Shown here piece by piece: positions 35,446 through 46,714 of a stretch of 64,000 bases of DNA (its first letter is position 1; each line of letters opens with the position of its first letter). This DNA comes from Agrypnia vestita (taxonomy: Eukaryota; Arthropoda; Insecta; Trichoptera; Phryganeidae): NCBI GenBank assembly GCA_016648135.1, contig JADDOH010004035.1, positions 1-64,000 on the forward strand, written 5' to 3'. A model generated the notes under the pieces. It did no database searches. It worked only from the letters and a program-made list of their open reading frames with translations, and was not told the DNA's origin. Position numbers and translations under genes: made by a program.

Positions 35446-35657
35446 TCACCTAGAGTTTTTAAAGATGATTATCGTCAAAATGTTATCAAAAGCATATAAA
35501 TGAACTAAAGAATTGAAATTATAGGGTAAAATTAAAAAATAATTTAATTCTCAATGAATACAATATTTTGTGTAAAACAACCAGTACAACAATCCCTTGA
35601 ATACAATTATCAACAATTTGAATCAATTATCAACGATTTGAAATCCAACCCCCGGGC

Positions 35658-35700
35658 CTAGCAGCAAGCAATCGGCGATAACCAATTGCTTAACTGCTTG
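35658..35700 (+). other. Plus-strand Helitron 3' end, mutated
   Basis: CTAGCAGCAAGCAATCGG, loop, CCAATTGCTTAACTGCTTG: the same terminus as 1904-1945 but ending CTTG instead of CTAG. It lies 0.8 kb from, and opposite to, the terminus at 34814. Confidence 0.65.
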
Positions 35701-36018
35701 TAAAATGTAATTTTCCCTGCTTTTCACCTGTAATATGTAATTTCAGTTTTCAATATATGATTACTAACGTTTCTTACAAACATTCTTTACCATTACATAA
35801 GCCGTCACCTACGGATAAATTTCTATGAAGAATAATAATTTCCTTTTATTATACTGTTTGAAAATTCAACTGGGAAATTAAAATGTTCATTTATATCTAG
35901 ACCACCTTCATCATTAATAATACAATCAATCAAATTGTATGTAAACATTAGACCTTCTAATCGTCCAAATACATCCAAGTCAACTAAGCGCTTTCGTTCT
36001 TTGGGCAAAAAATTGGAT

Positions 36019-36232
36019 TATTAAAGAGTTAAGGTTGTTATTACGGTCGTTAGACATATTTAACTATAACTGGTTGAGGATATTTTACATGTATTTACGC
36101 GTCCGTCCTCTACCTCCGCGGGTATAGGTCGTCCTCCTAAAGACGTTGAATAAGTTTTCAACGAAACGTCGAGAATCGTCTCTCGGAATAACATACGGTT
36201 CGTATAAAATATCCGCAACCAGTTATAGTTTA
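36019..36232 (+). mobile_element. Penelope-type terminal unit inserted in Helitron, 12-bp target duplication
   Basis: AAAAAATTGGAT is present at 36007-36018 and 36233-36244, directly flanking the unit. The left 50 bases (TATTAAAGAGTTAAGGTTGT...) are an inverted copy of the unit's own tail, and the right part carries the decayed hammerhead-like motif followed by CGGTTCGTATAAAATATCCG and CAACCAGTTATAG. The second copy is 47547-47819. Confidence 0.78.
36134..36173 (+). ncRNA. Decayed hammerhead-like motif
   Basis: Same layout as 47648-47687 (stem I CTC/GAG, extra C, stem II GTTGAA/TTCAAC, GAA, ACGT, C), but the box is CTAAAGA. G5 of CUGANGA is replaced by A, so cleavage is not expected. Confidence 0.5.
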
Positions 36233-36340
36233 AAAAAATTGGATGTTTACACATGAAACATCTGCTACGGAATGCATTTCATTAAATATGCTTTTGACTT
36301 CTATATTCACTTCACATTCAATTCTGAATGTCTATGTGTG

Positions 36341-36394
36341 AATTGGTGTCTTACTAACTTCAGCCAATTGGCAGAAGTTAGTAAGATACCAATT
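36341..36394. other. Hairpin, 21-bp arms
   Basis: AATTGGTGTCTTACTAACTTC (36341-36361) pairs with 36374-36394 at every position if one G/U wobble is allowed. The 12-base loop contains GCCAATTGGC, itself self-complementary. Confidence 0.8.
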
Positions 36395-36430
36395 TTATCA
36401 ATTTCTCCATTAAAAAAGAAATAACGTTAC

Positions 36431-36547
36431 GAATTAGGATGTGCATAATGTGCAAGCCGTGCGTACGACTCGCGTTGTTTCACTGTGTTGGTATTTACGG
36501 GTATATGTAAACACCAACACACGGAGCGGCTTACACATACTAATTCG
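36431..36547. repeat. Foldback element of about 117 bp
   Basis: Outer arms GAATTAGGATGTGCA and CACATACTAATTC pair, then GCAAGCCG with CGGCTT. Inner arms TGTGTTGGTATTTAC (36484-36498) and GTAAACACCAACACA (36507-36521) pair with one mismatch. Confidence 0.7.
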
Positions 36548-37085
36548 ATTGTCTTTCTTAAGTGGAAAGAGGTTAACATATCATTTAAATGTAATTCGAT
36601 GTAAGTGCTTGAAAGACTGAAATATTAGAAACGATGCTCTTCAAGGGTGGATGGCTCAATTTTAAGAAATAAAAACAATCGAAATAATGCATATAATACT
36701 TCTACACATTAAATTATATCTAAATGTATTTTAAAATGATCTGTAAGACTCAAAAATATCAATCTTTTTAATGTACTCTAAAATGTTTTTTTTTAACTGG
36801 CAACAGAAATTATCCGGAGACAGAAACAGACGACATTGGTTAGCGTAATTAATATATAGATGTTCTTAACCAAGAAAAATTGAGTGAGTGCCTCCATATA
36901 TTTTGTTTTCTTATTGTAAACATCGCGTGTGTATGTTGTGTGTACAGGTCACTGGGATAGAAAGAAGGAATTAAATTTATTATATATTTTTTATTGATTA
37001 CTCCATGTGCCTATGAAGGTGCATAATATTTACAATTAATTATCATTATTTACAAGCAATTTTTTCATGCGGGATGCTTTGCAGC

Positions 37086-37240
37086 TAGTAGCAAAAACTT
37101 GGAATATTATATAAAATATTATTTATACTTTGGATAAAACGTCGAAGGTTACGGAGATAAGCGACATTAAAGTTTGAATTTTTTTTTCAATATTTCTGAC
37201 TTATTTTCTGTAAAACGTTGGACTGCCTACAGTAAGATGG
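37086..37240 (+). repeat. One-arm relative of the element at 28335-28717
   Basis: GCTAGTAGCAAAAACTT, ACGGAGATAAG, TCAATATTTCTGACTT and AAACGTTGGACT line up in order with 28346-28520. The middle GTGGATTCC part is deleted. Confidence 0.5.
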
Positions 37241-37249
37241 TTGATGTGA

Positions 37250-40200
37250 CGTGTATTCTCTTATTTTTTAGTGATAATAAGATTGTTTCGTGCAAGCTAA
37301 AATGCATATATAGATGTAGAGAATGTGAAATATTTAAAAAAGCACTAATACATATTTGAAAAAAAAAATACCGTCCATAGCTGTCATTATATGAAGTCAT
37401 AATATGAAGTTCATAATTCTTTGTACCTTCTTTTCATCACCCATGTTGTTAAAAACTGCTTATTATTTTAGATTCCTCTTATCAATATATTAAACATAAA
37501 CAATGTGAGAAAGCCAGCAACCAAATATGGTTTTCACATTCGATGTATGTAGTTAATTGTAGCACTGTTGCCATGACAAATATTTGTGATTTATGGTGTC
37601 TCGCAGTAAGTAGCAATAGGGTCTTTAGGAGATTACAGTATCTTTAGACTTCAGAAAATACACTCAAATAAAAATTGACGTAGCTATTACACACATGAAA
37701 TTCCTTTTACTACGGCGTAAATTGGTTAATGTTTTTCATTTTAACAAATTATTATACACTTAAAAATTACCTACCATCCGCTTAAATATTCCCACAAAAA
37801 TTAATATTACACAAATACATTATACGAATATTTGCGAGAATACATTATAAGAATATGGAGAAAATATGCTGAAAAAATGTGCAATATGTTGTAAATAAAA
37901 TATAACATTGTAAAAAATAATTTTAAATATGGTAAATATAACAATAACAATAAACTAAAACATGTACTATAATATAGGTACATGCAGAGAAAAATGATAG
38001 AGAGAAGAATGAGAAGAAAATGCATTGTAAATAAGACTAGTAGATGCTTACCACATTCCAACAAGTAGGTACATACTTATAACATTATATTTTTCTGTTT
38101 TAATTACATTATTTCAAAGTCATGCTGAGATGCAGGTTTACTTACTATTATATAAGATTATCTACGAGTGTATAAGTTTTACACAGTGTCTATTGTCTCA
38201 TAATTAAAGAATCACAATATAGAAATTTACTCTTTATTTTGATTGTAACGATTTCTTACATATAAAAAAAAGTTGTTTTTATTATGTAAAAAGAGGGATT
38301 CAAAATAAATTAACGTGCCTATTCTATAAAGAACCTGAATAATCATTTTCCCTTAATTTATTATACGAAAGAGAGTAAAAATCTGATAATAATCGTTAAT
38401 TTGCGTTTAATCTAATACGTGCAACATTCAACCATTAATTTATTTTCAGTAACACGCTCCTAATATGAAATTCATTTTATGTTTTAATTATTGTATAATA
38501 AAATCTGCCAAGTACTCGAAATATCATAAATATGTAACCGGTTTATTTTTATGAAGTGTTTAAACACAATAATAATTTATTTTTTAAAATAAAAAATTAT
38601 TCATTTACGACTTACGTCGTACACTCCATGCATTTTGAAAATCTGTTAATAAATAAAAAGTATACATCATAATACAGTTCAAGATATAAATTAAATGTAA
38701 TTAAAGAAACATGACATTCATCTTCAGAAAGAAAAAAATTATTTAAATAAAGAACTCTCAATAAAAATATTACATACAATTTTAGATGGCATTTCTAAGC
38801 CTTTTCTAACCGTAATATTATGTACGAATCGTGGGATAAGCTAAAAATAAATTAAAAATTGAACTTTTTTCTTAAGGTTTTCCATGTTACGGTATATCTT
38901 TAAAGGATTTTGTCAAAAACAATAATGGCCGTAATGGATTCTAATCGTAAAGGAAACCATTTAAAAACATCTGTTGACGAAAAATGTTGATTCAAATCAA
39001 CTGAAGTGGTTAAATTATTTTACAATTTGTAAGGCGATATAATATATCCGTGGGCATGTTAAGATTCGTGGAGAAGCGTGCGAAATTTCATTTGACCAGC
39101 GAAAATCACCGTGATTTTTTCTGTCCACTAAATTCGTTAATAGTACACTGTTTTATTTACACGGTCAAAATTATTTACCGGCAGCTCACAGAGCAGTGGG
39201 GCAAAACTCAATATTTTTTAACGACCAAATTCTTCAATATTTTTATCGTTTTCAGTTTTATCGACATTGCCAAAATTCAATGACAGCTCACAGTGCGGCA
39301 AAATTCAATAACAAAGAAATGCACATACCTACATTTTCTTTATTTGTGTTTACTAATTAATAAATATGTATAACTTAAATTTTGAGTTTAATTTCTGTCT
39401 CTGCTCAATTGATAGTTTTAATTTTGATTTAAAAAAACTAAACAACTTTTTTTTTAATTTTGAGGTTAATTTTTGTCACTGCTTAATTGATTTTTTAATT
39501 TCTTAAATGATGAACTCAAGCTCGAAATGAACACGGATCAAAATGTTTCGACAACTAACAGTGGTACCGTTCGTTATTGAAGCAGTTTCTCAACTCTTTT
39601 TAAATACTTTGAAATCACAAATCACACATTTTAGTTATCATAAGTCTATTATCTCCGCTCTACCCAAATTTAACAAAAATAACTGTCTTCTTTAAAAAAA
39701 TTGCATTACTCCTAGTGTTAATTAATTATTTCATTAAAAAGAACAATTCTTTGTTGCGAAAAATCATTTCAAATAATACCTGAATCATTTTTTACAGGAT
39801 ATAATGTTAATTTTGCTTATAAACAAGGTGATATGTCAAATGTTGCACATCGTATGCGACTACTGTAAGGCTTGCTTTTTTTTACTTTGATAAGACCTGT
39901 CTCAGGCATACTTTTCCAAAGTTGCAATATTCGTATGATATATTTTTATTATATTTTGTACGCAGAGTAGAATTACGCTACTAATACTTGCCGAGCATTA
40001 ATAACACATCTCTGAGACAAGAGATGATAGTCTCATCTGTTTACACGTACCGTTTGGTGGCTGCTTCGTAGAACGGGACAGCAAAAAGCATTAGGTATAT
40101 AATAATATAGCAATCATTTAAAAAAAAAAAACAAGATTTGAAGCCGGGACTTTTCTAATTACAATTTTTATGGTGTTTTATATTAGAGATGACCTGCAAT

Positions 40201-40740
40201 AACATTAGAGTAATCAAGTAATATATCTATATTAGAAATACAATAAAATAACCCTTTCGATTAAAAATTATTTTTGCAGGAGATATCATCTCCGGTAGTT
40301 GTTCAGCGATGTCCTGGCTTTCTGGCTATATAACATATTTACTCAGATAAGAGTTTATCTCTTATATTTCTACTAATTATGCCACTAGGTTTATATTTCT
40401 TAACAATTTAATCCCTACCTATAACCACGTGTATTATAAGTATTGTCCATATTTAGTACAAGCTTTTTATAAGTTTTTCCGACATTAATATCGTACTTAA
40501 TTCCCTAATGAAAAGGGAACGGTTCAAGCGCCGAAGATTTGAATTATAAATACCGATCACTATAACTACAACAGTTCCGACAAAACCTACCTACAGATAA
40601 TGGTGTACGAAACGATGAATTTGCTTCACATCTTAGTATTTTCTTTCTGTATTATGTGAAAGATGAAATGATAAATAAAAAATATATTTTGAGGACTTTT
40701 ATATTTCTTCATTTAATTTACAATTTTTTTTCATATACAA
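37250..40740. other. No gene seen
   Basis: Very AT-rich throughout. Short frames near 37807-38064 and 39050-39283 are compositional. Confidence 0.4.
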
Positions 40741-40754
40741 TTTATAAGCAATAA

Positions 40755-41268
40755 GACCAACTAACTAACCATCACGTCGTTTCCTCGCAAGGGTAAACAG
40801 AGAGAATAGAATGCCATATTCTTCTATCTTGACACACCACTTTTGCTTCGACTACATATTATTATTCATAATACATATTATTTAATACATATTATTCTCA
40901 TACATGCTCTACAGTTGTTGAGGTTTTCAACAGGGCTATCCTCCAATTCTTGTTGTATCTGATCGTGCCAGGTCTTTCGCGGACGCCCTCTATTTCTGAT
41001 ACCTTCAACACTCGTCTCATATATTTTCTTAACCATCATTTCCTCGCCCATATATTCTACACTACCAAACCCTCTCAGTACTCCTTGCTTTAGTCTATCT
41101 ACCATACTACAACCGTAGCTTCTAATTTGTTCATTCCTCGCTCTATCGAACAAAGATTTTCCGAACAAGTGCCTTAGTGTCCGCATTTCCACCATATTCA
41201 GTCTACTTTCATTCCTTTTTTGCCATTTCCAGGTTTCACTTCCATACATCAGTGTTGGCACTAGAACG
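40755..41268 (-). mobile_element. 5'-truncated (GTTA)n-tailed LINE with exact target duplication
   Basis: TAAGCAATAA occurs at 40745-40754 and 41269-41278, bracketing a minus-strand LINE piece that begins PTLMYGSETWKWQKRNESRL and includes VEMRTLRHLFGKSLF, LRGFGSVEYM and NRGRPRKTWHDQIQQELEDS. A stop near 40878 and base changes against the copy at 57720-58336 make it inactive. The 3' end keeps two or three GTTA units (plus strand ACTAACTAACC at 40760). Confidence 0.85.
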
Positions 41269-41733
41269 TAAGCAATAAACGCCCACTAAATTTAAAAAAC
41301 AAAGAATAAATATTACAGTAACAACGTAATAACGTGCAATGATATGACACATGACTTAGATTTTTTTAAATATATTTCTGATAACTATTATGACTTGGCC
41401 TATCACCCGATTTCGGCTTGACGTCGAGATACGGGACACCCTGTATAAATGCATTACATATGTAACAATGGTACCAAAAACAGTATTGCTTTTTTATATG
41501 TGAAGGAGGCAACACGAAAAATTTACCCATTATAAGTTCTTTAAAACCACGTAAATTTAAACAAAATTTCAGGGCATTTGTACACTTGTTGTAAATGTTA
41601 TATTTGTAAATTAACTGAGCCTTTTTCATCAGCGTTAAGTGATCCATCAATATTGATGCAATCTCAATGTTTCCTGAACTGTGCACGTCACGGAGCGCTC
41701 ACCCAACAAGCTCGACGAATTAACACCGCATCA

Positions 41734-42018
41734 TTACAGAGCAAACAGTCTGTACTTAAGGAATAGACTGCAGACAATGCTGTCTGCATACCGTCGATCC
41801 ACACTGGTAATGGTTCTATGCCATCGATCCAGACCGCTCAAGTTGCTGCCGTTGTTCCCGGTCTCGTCCAAAGGGGGAACCAGCGTGAATGTCTTGTACT
41901 CCAGAAACTTGCGCTCAAGATGCCGACATTTCCAGGTATCTCGCAACTGTGCCCGACACTTGTCGAGTTCTACCCGTTGTCGGCGGCTACCTTGTCTCTC
42001 GAGAGTAATAGTCTCAAA
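41734..42018 (-). CDS. Candidate coding exon or retro-sequence, unknown product
   Basis: About 285 GC-rich bases contain an open minus-strand frame reading ETITLERQGSRRQRVELDKC, then RAQLRDTWKCRHLERKFLEY, KTFTLVPPLDETG and a C-terminal VCSLFLKYRLFAL before a stop at 41734. The charged, non-repetitive peptide looks more like real protein than any other unassigned frame here. A stop lies just upstream at 42019, and the best-looking acceptor (TTTTTACAG, on the minus strand) is 5' of that stop, so an exon would need the weaker TTTGAG site. The plus-strand frame is also open (41681-42031), so coding direction is unproven. It could be a last exon, a pseudogene or part of a retroelement. Confidence 0.3.
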   Translation of the reverse strand, partial: FETITLERQGSRRQRVELDKCRAQLRDTWKCRHLERKFLEYKTFTLVPPLDETGNNGSNLSGLDRWHRTITSVDRRYADSIVCSLFLKYRLFAL

Positions 42019-42711
42019 TTACCGGCTGTAAAAACGATAGGGTAATAAGGCCCAAAAACAATATAAAAAACACAGTGTATTTTTGAAAAATAACATGCGA
42101 GCCTGTTTATAAGTGCATGCTAACTGTCTATTGCTTTTCCCGCTGGCATGTACGAGAAACTGGTGTCAACATAGCCACATTTAGATGAGTTTTCAAGAAA
42201 AATTTCGGTTATCTTTTAACCGTATGCGTATTATCCTATGTTCATATGCATGAGTATATATTTTTTTATTTTTCTTTTAATACTAACTACTTTTTTCATA
42301 CTACTTTCTACATATTACTTATTGTATTGTCTTTGATTTTTTGTATTAATATTGTTAATATTATTTCATTTTTTGTCATGTTATTCCTATGTACTCAGGT
42401 AGCTACGCTTCTTTTTTTATGATGTAAAAGCGCAAATCAAAGCGTGTATACGATATTCAATTTTGCATTGAAATATGTACCTATGTTTATTCTTCACGTT
42501 TCATTTTCAACTTACAATTCATACCCCCTAAAGTATTTGGAATACTTGAAAGCTACGGTGGGAGTCACATTGTAGGGTGGTGAGCATTTGTAAGAAATTT
42601 TACGATCATTTTTTCATTGCAAATTGTTTATTTTTCACCTATATTAATATAAAATAAAATTAATTATTATGCTATAGATAAATCAAAAATATCATATTCT
42701 TATGATTCTAT

Positions 42712-43190
42712 TCTTCTTCTTCTATCGTGTCCAGTTATTGAAGGATACCGATTATATTGGTACCATTAATTTATTTTCAGGAGCTCAAAGTATGTAGAAC
42801 ATGTGTACATCCTAATTTGCATTGCCATATCTTGTCATGATCTTCTGCGTCTTCCAAGCCCTCTTCTGCTAGAAATGTTGCCTTAAGTGTGAGAAATTTG
42901 GCTCGTCATATTATTGCTATACCCTGGTTTTTATTGCTTTAAGAATTTGTATTTTAATTCTAATTATTACTATACCATTATCGACCCCGTTAACCCAGCT
43001 TTTTATGTAAGTCGGCAGCAGATCCAAATCTCAAATGCTTCAAGTCGCTTATGCATTGCTTAAGTGAGAACCCATGGTTCTAGTCCATATAAAGCACAGG
43101 AAACACGTAGCAAATTTAAATTTAGGTCATGGCTGCACAATACCTCTTCACGCGGAAGAATGCAGCTCGGGCTTGTTCAACGCGACATTT
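42712..43190 (-). pseudogene. RTE-type LINE 3' end, (GAA)n tail
   Basis: The minus strand carries CRVEQARAAFFRV, SHDLNLNLLRVSCALYGLEP, WVLT, KRLEAFEIW and, after decayed sequence, RGLGRRRRSWQDMA. This is the order seen in RTE-type polymerases (RIEKARTAF, LKLRLLRCYVFS.LLYG.E.WTLT, K.IEAFEMW, RGPGRRRISW). It ends AAGAAGAAGAAT at 42712-42723. Confidence 0.75.
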
Positions 43191-43199
43191 AATTTTTAT

Positions 43200-43960
43200 A
43201 GAACGATCTCAGTTACTTAAATAAGGATCGGAGAATAATTGTGGTCCATAAATGCAATTATTGAATCTTATTATGATTTTTACTATTGAGACCAAGCAAA
43301 TTTACGTGCAAATTTTATATAAGAAAATGCAAAATTGTATCAAACCTTAAGTACTAAAATTATTTACGATTAAGAGCAATAAAAAAAATCTCCGGCACAA
43401 TTATACTTAAATAACCTGAAACGAAATCAATTTGCTGTTTTTAATTGATTATTTCCAGGCAACCATAATTAATACAAATTTAATGAAAAAAAATCCAATT
43501 ACAAAAATAATAACGTAGTCGAATTCATACAATGTCCACACTTGAATTTTGAACATAGATGTTACCATCTGTTGTGTTTAAAATTTTTTGCCTGTGCCAA
43601 AAGTCTTCCGACAAACGAAAAATAACAGTTAAGATCTGCTTCCATAATGTCGTACGATACGTACATATCGGAATATAATGAAATTGCTAAGTATGCATCT
43701 CTAATCTGCTTAAACAGGACGGGGTGGGTTCCAACCGCAGAATAGCCGTGCTTCCATTAATCCCATATTAAACTGTTTTCAGAAGACCAAAGCACCACAT
43801 TAACATTATTTCACGACTGGTTTCTGGTCAGTACGGGAAAATACCTCCGAGTAATAAAAATACCACCAGAGAGAAATGCCAATTTATTGTGGTTTTTATT
43901 GCCACGTATTAAACTAACCATACCATTATCTTAAAAGCATGATTGGTGAATTATTTTATC
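43200..43960. other. No gene seen
   Basis: AT-rich; nothing recognised. Confidence 0.4.
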
Positions 43961-43965
43961 AGCTA

Positions 43966-44632
43966 CTAGCTGTTTGTACCCGGCGATGCACGGGTTAAGG
44001 ACTAAGTTTAAAATAATATTGTGAGGGAAAACAAAGGGTCCATTGTTTTGCAAAGCCCCCAATAAAAACAATATTTGCATTAAATCAACGCTGGAATAGA
44101 TGAGATGTCTAGGAGGGAAATTTTTCCTATGTTACCCGCTGGGTCCTAAATAATATATTTGCAAAATTTTGGTAAGATCGGTCAAACGCCGTAGATTTGT
44201 ACAGAAAATATATTAGAAGAGGAAGTGAGGTAAAGGCAGAGGAGACAAATGTCGACTATGTTACCCGCCGGGTTCTAAAGAATAAGTATGCAAAACTTGG
44301 GTCAGATCCGTCGAACGGTACAGATTTGCATGGAAAAAATATTACGGTGAGGGGAAGGAGTAAAGAGGGAGGGGGGAAATGTTACTTATGGTATCCGCCG
44401 GGGCCTAAATAATAAGTATGCAAAATTTGAGTTAGATCGGTCGAACGGTACAGATTTGCATGGAAAATATATCATTGGAAAAGGGAGGGTTAGAGTGGGA
44501 GGGAGAAATGTGCCTATGTAACCCGCCGGGTCCTAATGAATTAGTACGCAAAATTTAGGTCAGATCGGACAAACGATGTAGATTTGTGTAGAGAACAGAT
44601 AGACATTGAGTTTTATAGGTATAGACTGCATG
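43966..44632 (-). mobile_element. Non-autonomous Helitron, inverted, 5' truncated
   Basis: On the minus strand it ends ACCCGTGCATCGCCGGGTAC, then AAACAGCTAG and T. ACCCG/CGGGT forms the terminal hairpin, and CTAG occupies 43966-43969. The other end stops within sequence matching 6840-6880 of the first Helitron (GACATTGAGTTTTAT.GGTATAGA), so the 5' third is missing. Confidence 0.75.
44127..44632. repeat. Tandem array, 128-130-bp unit, four units
   Basis: TATG(T/G)TACCCGC(C/T)GGGTCCTAA marks unit starts at 44127, 44257, 44387 and 44515. Each also holds GCAAAATTTNGGTCAGATCGGTCGAACGGTACAGATTTG-type sequence in pieces. It is the inverse of the array at 6905-7440. Confidence 0.85.
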
Positions 44633-45008
44633 ATATTTAATCGCTCGATGTTTTTGTTAGTTCCATTTTTAATTGTTTTACATTAATTATACCATAAATC
44701 TTTTATCTTTGTAATGTAAAATAAACAAGGTAGGTAGGCAGGAGATACATTCTCTATCTATTTTATTATTCTAACAGGGCATGTAAGTACGAGTACATGT
44801 TGAGACTTTGATATCTCGTCTCAGACATTAATAGATAGAGGTGCATATAAACAGTTGAAATATTGATTTACCGTCAGAGACGTCTTGATAAAGGTCGGTG
44901 TGCATCGATTTCGCCATTCTTCTCTAGGTACGAAATACATGCGAACGAAATACATTCCTTGAAGGTCGGTATGTATTTTTTTATTTATTTATCCGTACAT
45001 TATATATG

Positions 45009-45110
45009 TCATCATCATCATCATCATTCTTGGCACTACAACCCTTGGTGGGTCTTGGCCTCCTCGAGGACGTTGTCACTCCATCTTAATTTTGGCCGTC
45101 CTAAGCTCCT
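45009..45110 (-). pseudogene. LINE 3' end with (GAT)n tail
   Basis: The minus strand reads GRPKLRWSDNVLEEAKTHQG, L and a stop (TAG at 45036-45038), a typical C terminus of a third RTE-like LINE family, followed by a (GAT)n tail visible as TCATCATCATCATCATCAT. Confidence 0.78.
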
Positions 45111-45114
45111 AATT

Positions 45115-45147
45115 ATATGAAAATACATTATAAATGTATTTTCATAT
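45115..45147. other. Hairpin, perfect 15-bp arms
   Basis: ATATGAAAATACATT and AATGTATTTTCATAT flank three bases. It directly follows the LINE fragment. Confidence 0.7.
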
Positions 45148-45988
45148 ATGCTTATTATATCCCATTTTCGCCCTACTACGTCTCTTCTGTCTCAAAGCAA
45201 GGGTTGCGTCATCCTATTCTGCGTACAAAATTCAGTACTCTACTCTCTTTTACATCCTGTCTTTATGTAACCGTTGAGATAAATCTCATCCGTGTAAACT
45301 CGCCATTACATTATCTCAATCCAAGCTAAGCTGTAGGTTTGTATGTATCTAGGACTAACTTCCGATCAAAACCCCATCCTAATTAGGGAGTGTCTTATCG
45401 CTATAAAAAACAAGCGTGTCAATCTATTTTCTTTCAATGTATGTTCCAGATTAAAATGAAACTTGTATTGTTTTCCAATTTTCTTTTTAATATTATATTC
45501 ACGATATAAAATTATCAAATAAATGTAATATGTATACCACTTACACATTATGAGACCTACTTTATCTTAATACCTATTAAATATTGTGAACCGTTACAGT
45601 TTACAGTAACTGTTAATAGTTTTGCGTATCAGGAAATATCTAGATAATAATGATAACATCTTATTAAATTCCAGATCATTATAAAAATCATATTTCGCCA
45701 CATTATAAGCGTTTTGTATTTATCGCATAATTGAGTTATTAACATATATTTTTAATACATAAATGTGGGTTAATTTGTGATTCGCCGTTTTGTATAAAAT
45801 ACATTTTCATTAGCAATGCCATAAAGCAGCCTTAATTGTTTTTTAATTTATACATTTATTATTCCTAAGACCAGACTTGCCGAGTAGTTATCATTGGATG
45901 CTTTTATTTTCAACATAACAGTGCACAAACAACAATGTTGAACAAAGTTATTACAATTTACTTATTTAATGGTTCAATACAAAATGGC

Positions 45989-46714
45989 AGGGGAGACCGA
46001 GGTGATTTGAAACAACACTGATTTCACGGAACTAAAAACCCTTAGCGAGTTGGCATCTTCGCATGTCAACTGCTTCCCCCCACCGCTTTCGGTACTTGTC
46101 CGTGACTCTGAGTGTGCGGTTGTATCGTTCTTGATTCCACGTCGCAAAATTCGTAAAAAGTAAGTATTAAACGTTTTTTTAAATGTCTTTATTTGGATAA
46201 TTGGCGTCTGTATTTTAGTGCGTGTGATATACGTTTTGAAGGCTTATTAACATACAACTCTAGTTCGTGGTTGTAATTTTTAAAAATACATTATTATTTG
46301 TTTAAGATTTAGAGTTTATCTTAATTTAGTTGACTATAACTACCAATGCTCAATTAAGTACAAAATATTGTTAAAAACGTTATGTTCTATCTTTAAAAGT
46401 TGTATGTCAATAAATATCTTTAAATAATATGGTCGTGACTACTTAACAACCCTTATTTCTACCCAAAAAATGTCTGATTCAACTCACCTCGACCCCTGTT
46501 TCAACTCACCTCGGTGTGAGGGGTGTTAAAACAAAATTACTTGTGACCTTTAAGTCGATTTTTCGCAACAGAATTCACATATATTTTGTGTTACTTATCT
46601 GCAAGTGCAATAAATGAACTATCGATGGATACTAATTTCATACGATTGGTGTTTACAGTATTTTGTGTATAAAGTAAAATGTCAAAATTGTTTCAACTCC
46701 CCTTGCTCTCCCCT
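45989..46714. mobile_element. Non-autonomous TIR element with subterminal repeats
   Basis: AGGGGAGACCGAGGTGATTT...GAAACA at the left and the inverse of TGTTTCAACTCCCC...TCTCCCCT at the right agree at 22 of 26 positions. Two further inverse copies of GAGGTGAGTTGAA(A)C lie together at about 46480-46525, as expected for transposase-binding subterminal repeats. Inside the left end, a moderately GC-rich stretch ends CGTAAAAAGTAAGTATT, which has a splice-donor-like GTAAGT at 46160. No transposase was found and no target duplication could be fixed, so the superfamily is open. Confidence 0.62.

Larger units (their letters stand above)
34814..36340 (-). mobile_element. Inverted, nested Helitron related to 1-1945
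   Basis: Its 3' terminus is at 34814 and its helicase remnant runs from about 36340 down to 35823 on the minus strand, the same order as in the copy at 1-1945. It is interrupted by a Penelope-type insertion (36019-36232) and contains a second, plus-strand Helitron end at 35658-35700. The 5' part is missing. Confidence 0.72.
35823..36340 (-). pseudogene. Helitron helicase C-terminal fragment
   Basis: The minus strand reads SIFNEMHSVADVS (about 36300-36260), corresponding to SIYNEVHSIADVP at 1071-1107. Below the insertion it continues PKERKRLVDLDVFGRLEG, then DCIINDEGG and FNFPVEFSNSI (36008-35840). FNFPVEFSNS corresponds to the usual Helitron NFPIEFLNSL block, which the copy at 1-1260 has lost. 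It is split by the 214-bp insertion at 36019-36232. Confidence 0.75.

Noticed and set aside
45005..45028. (TCA)n run as a stand-alone microsatellite
   Set aside because: It is better explained as the (GAT)n tail of the minus-strand LINE fragment next to it.
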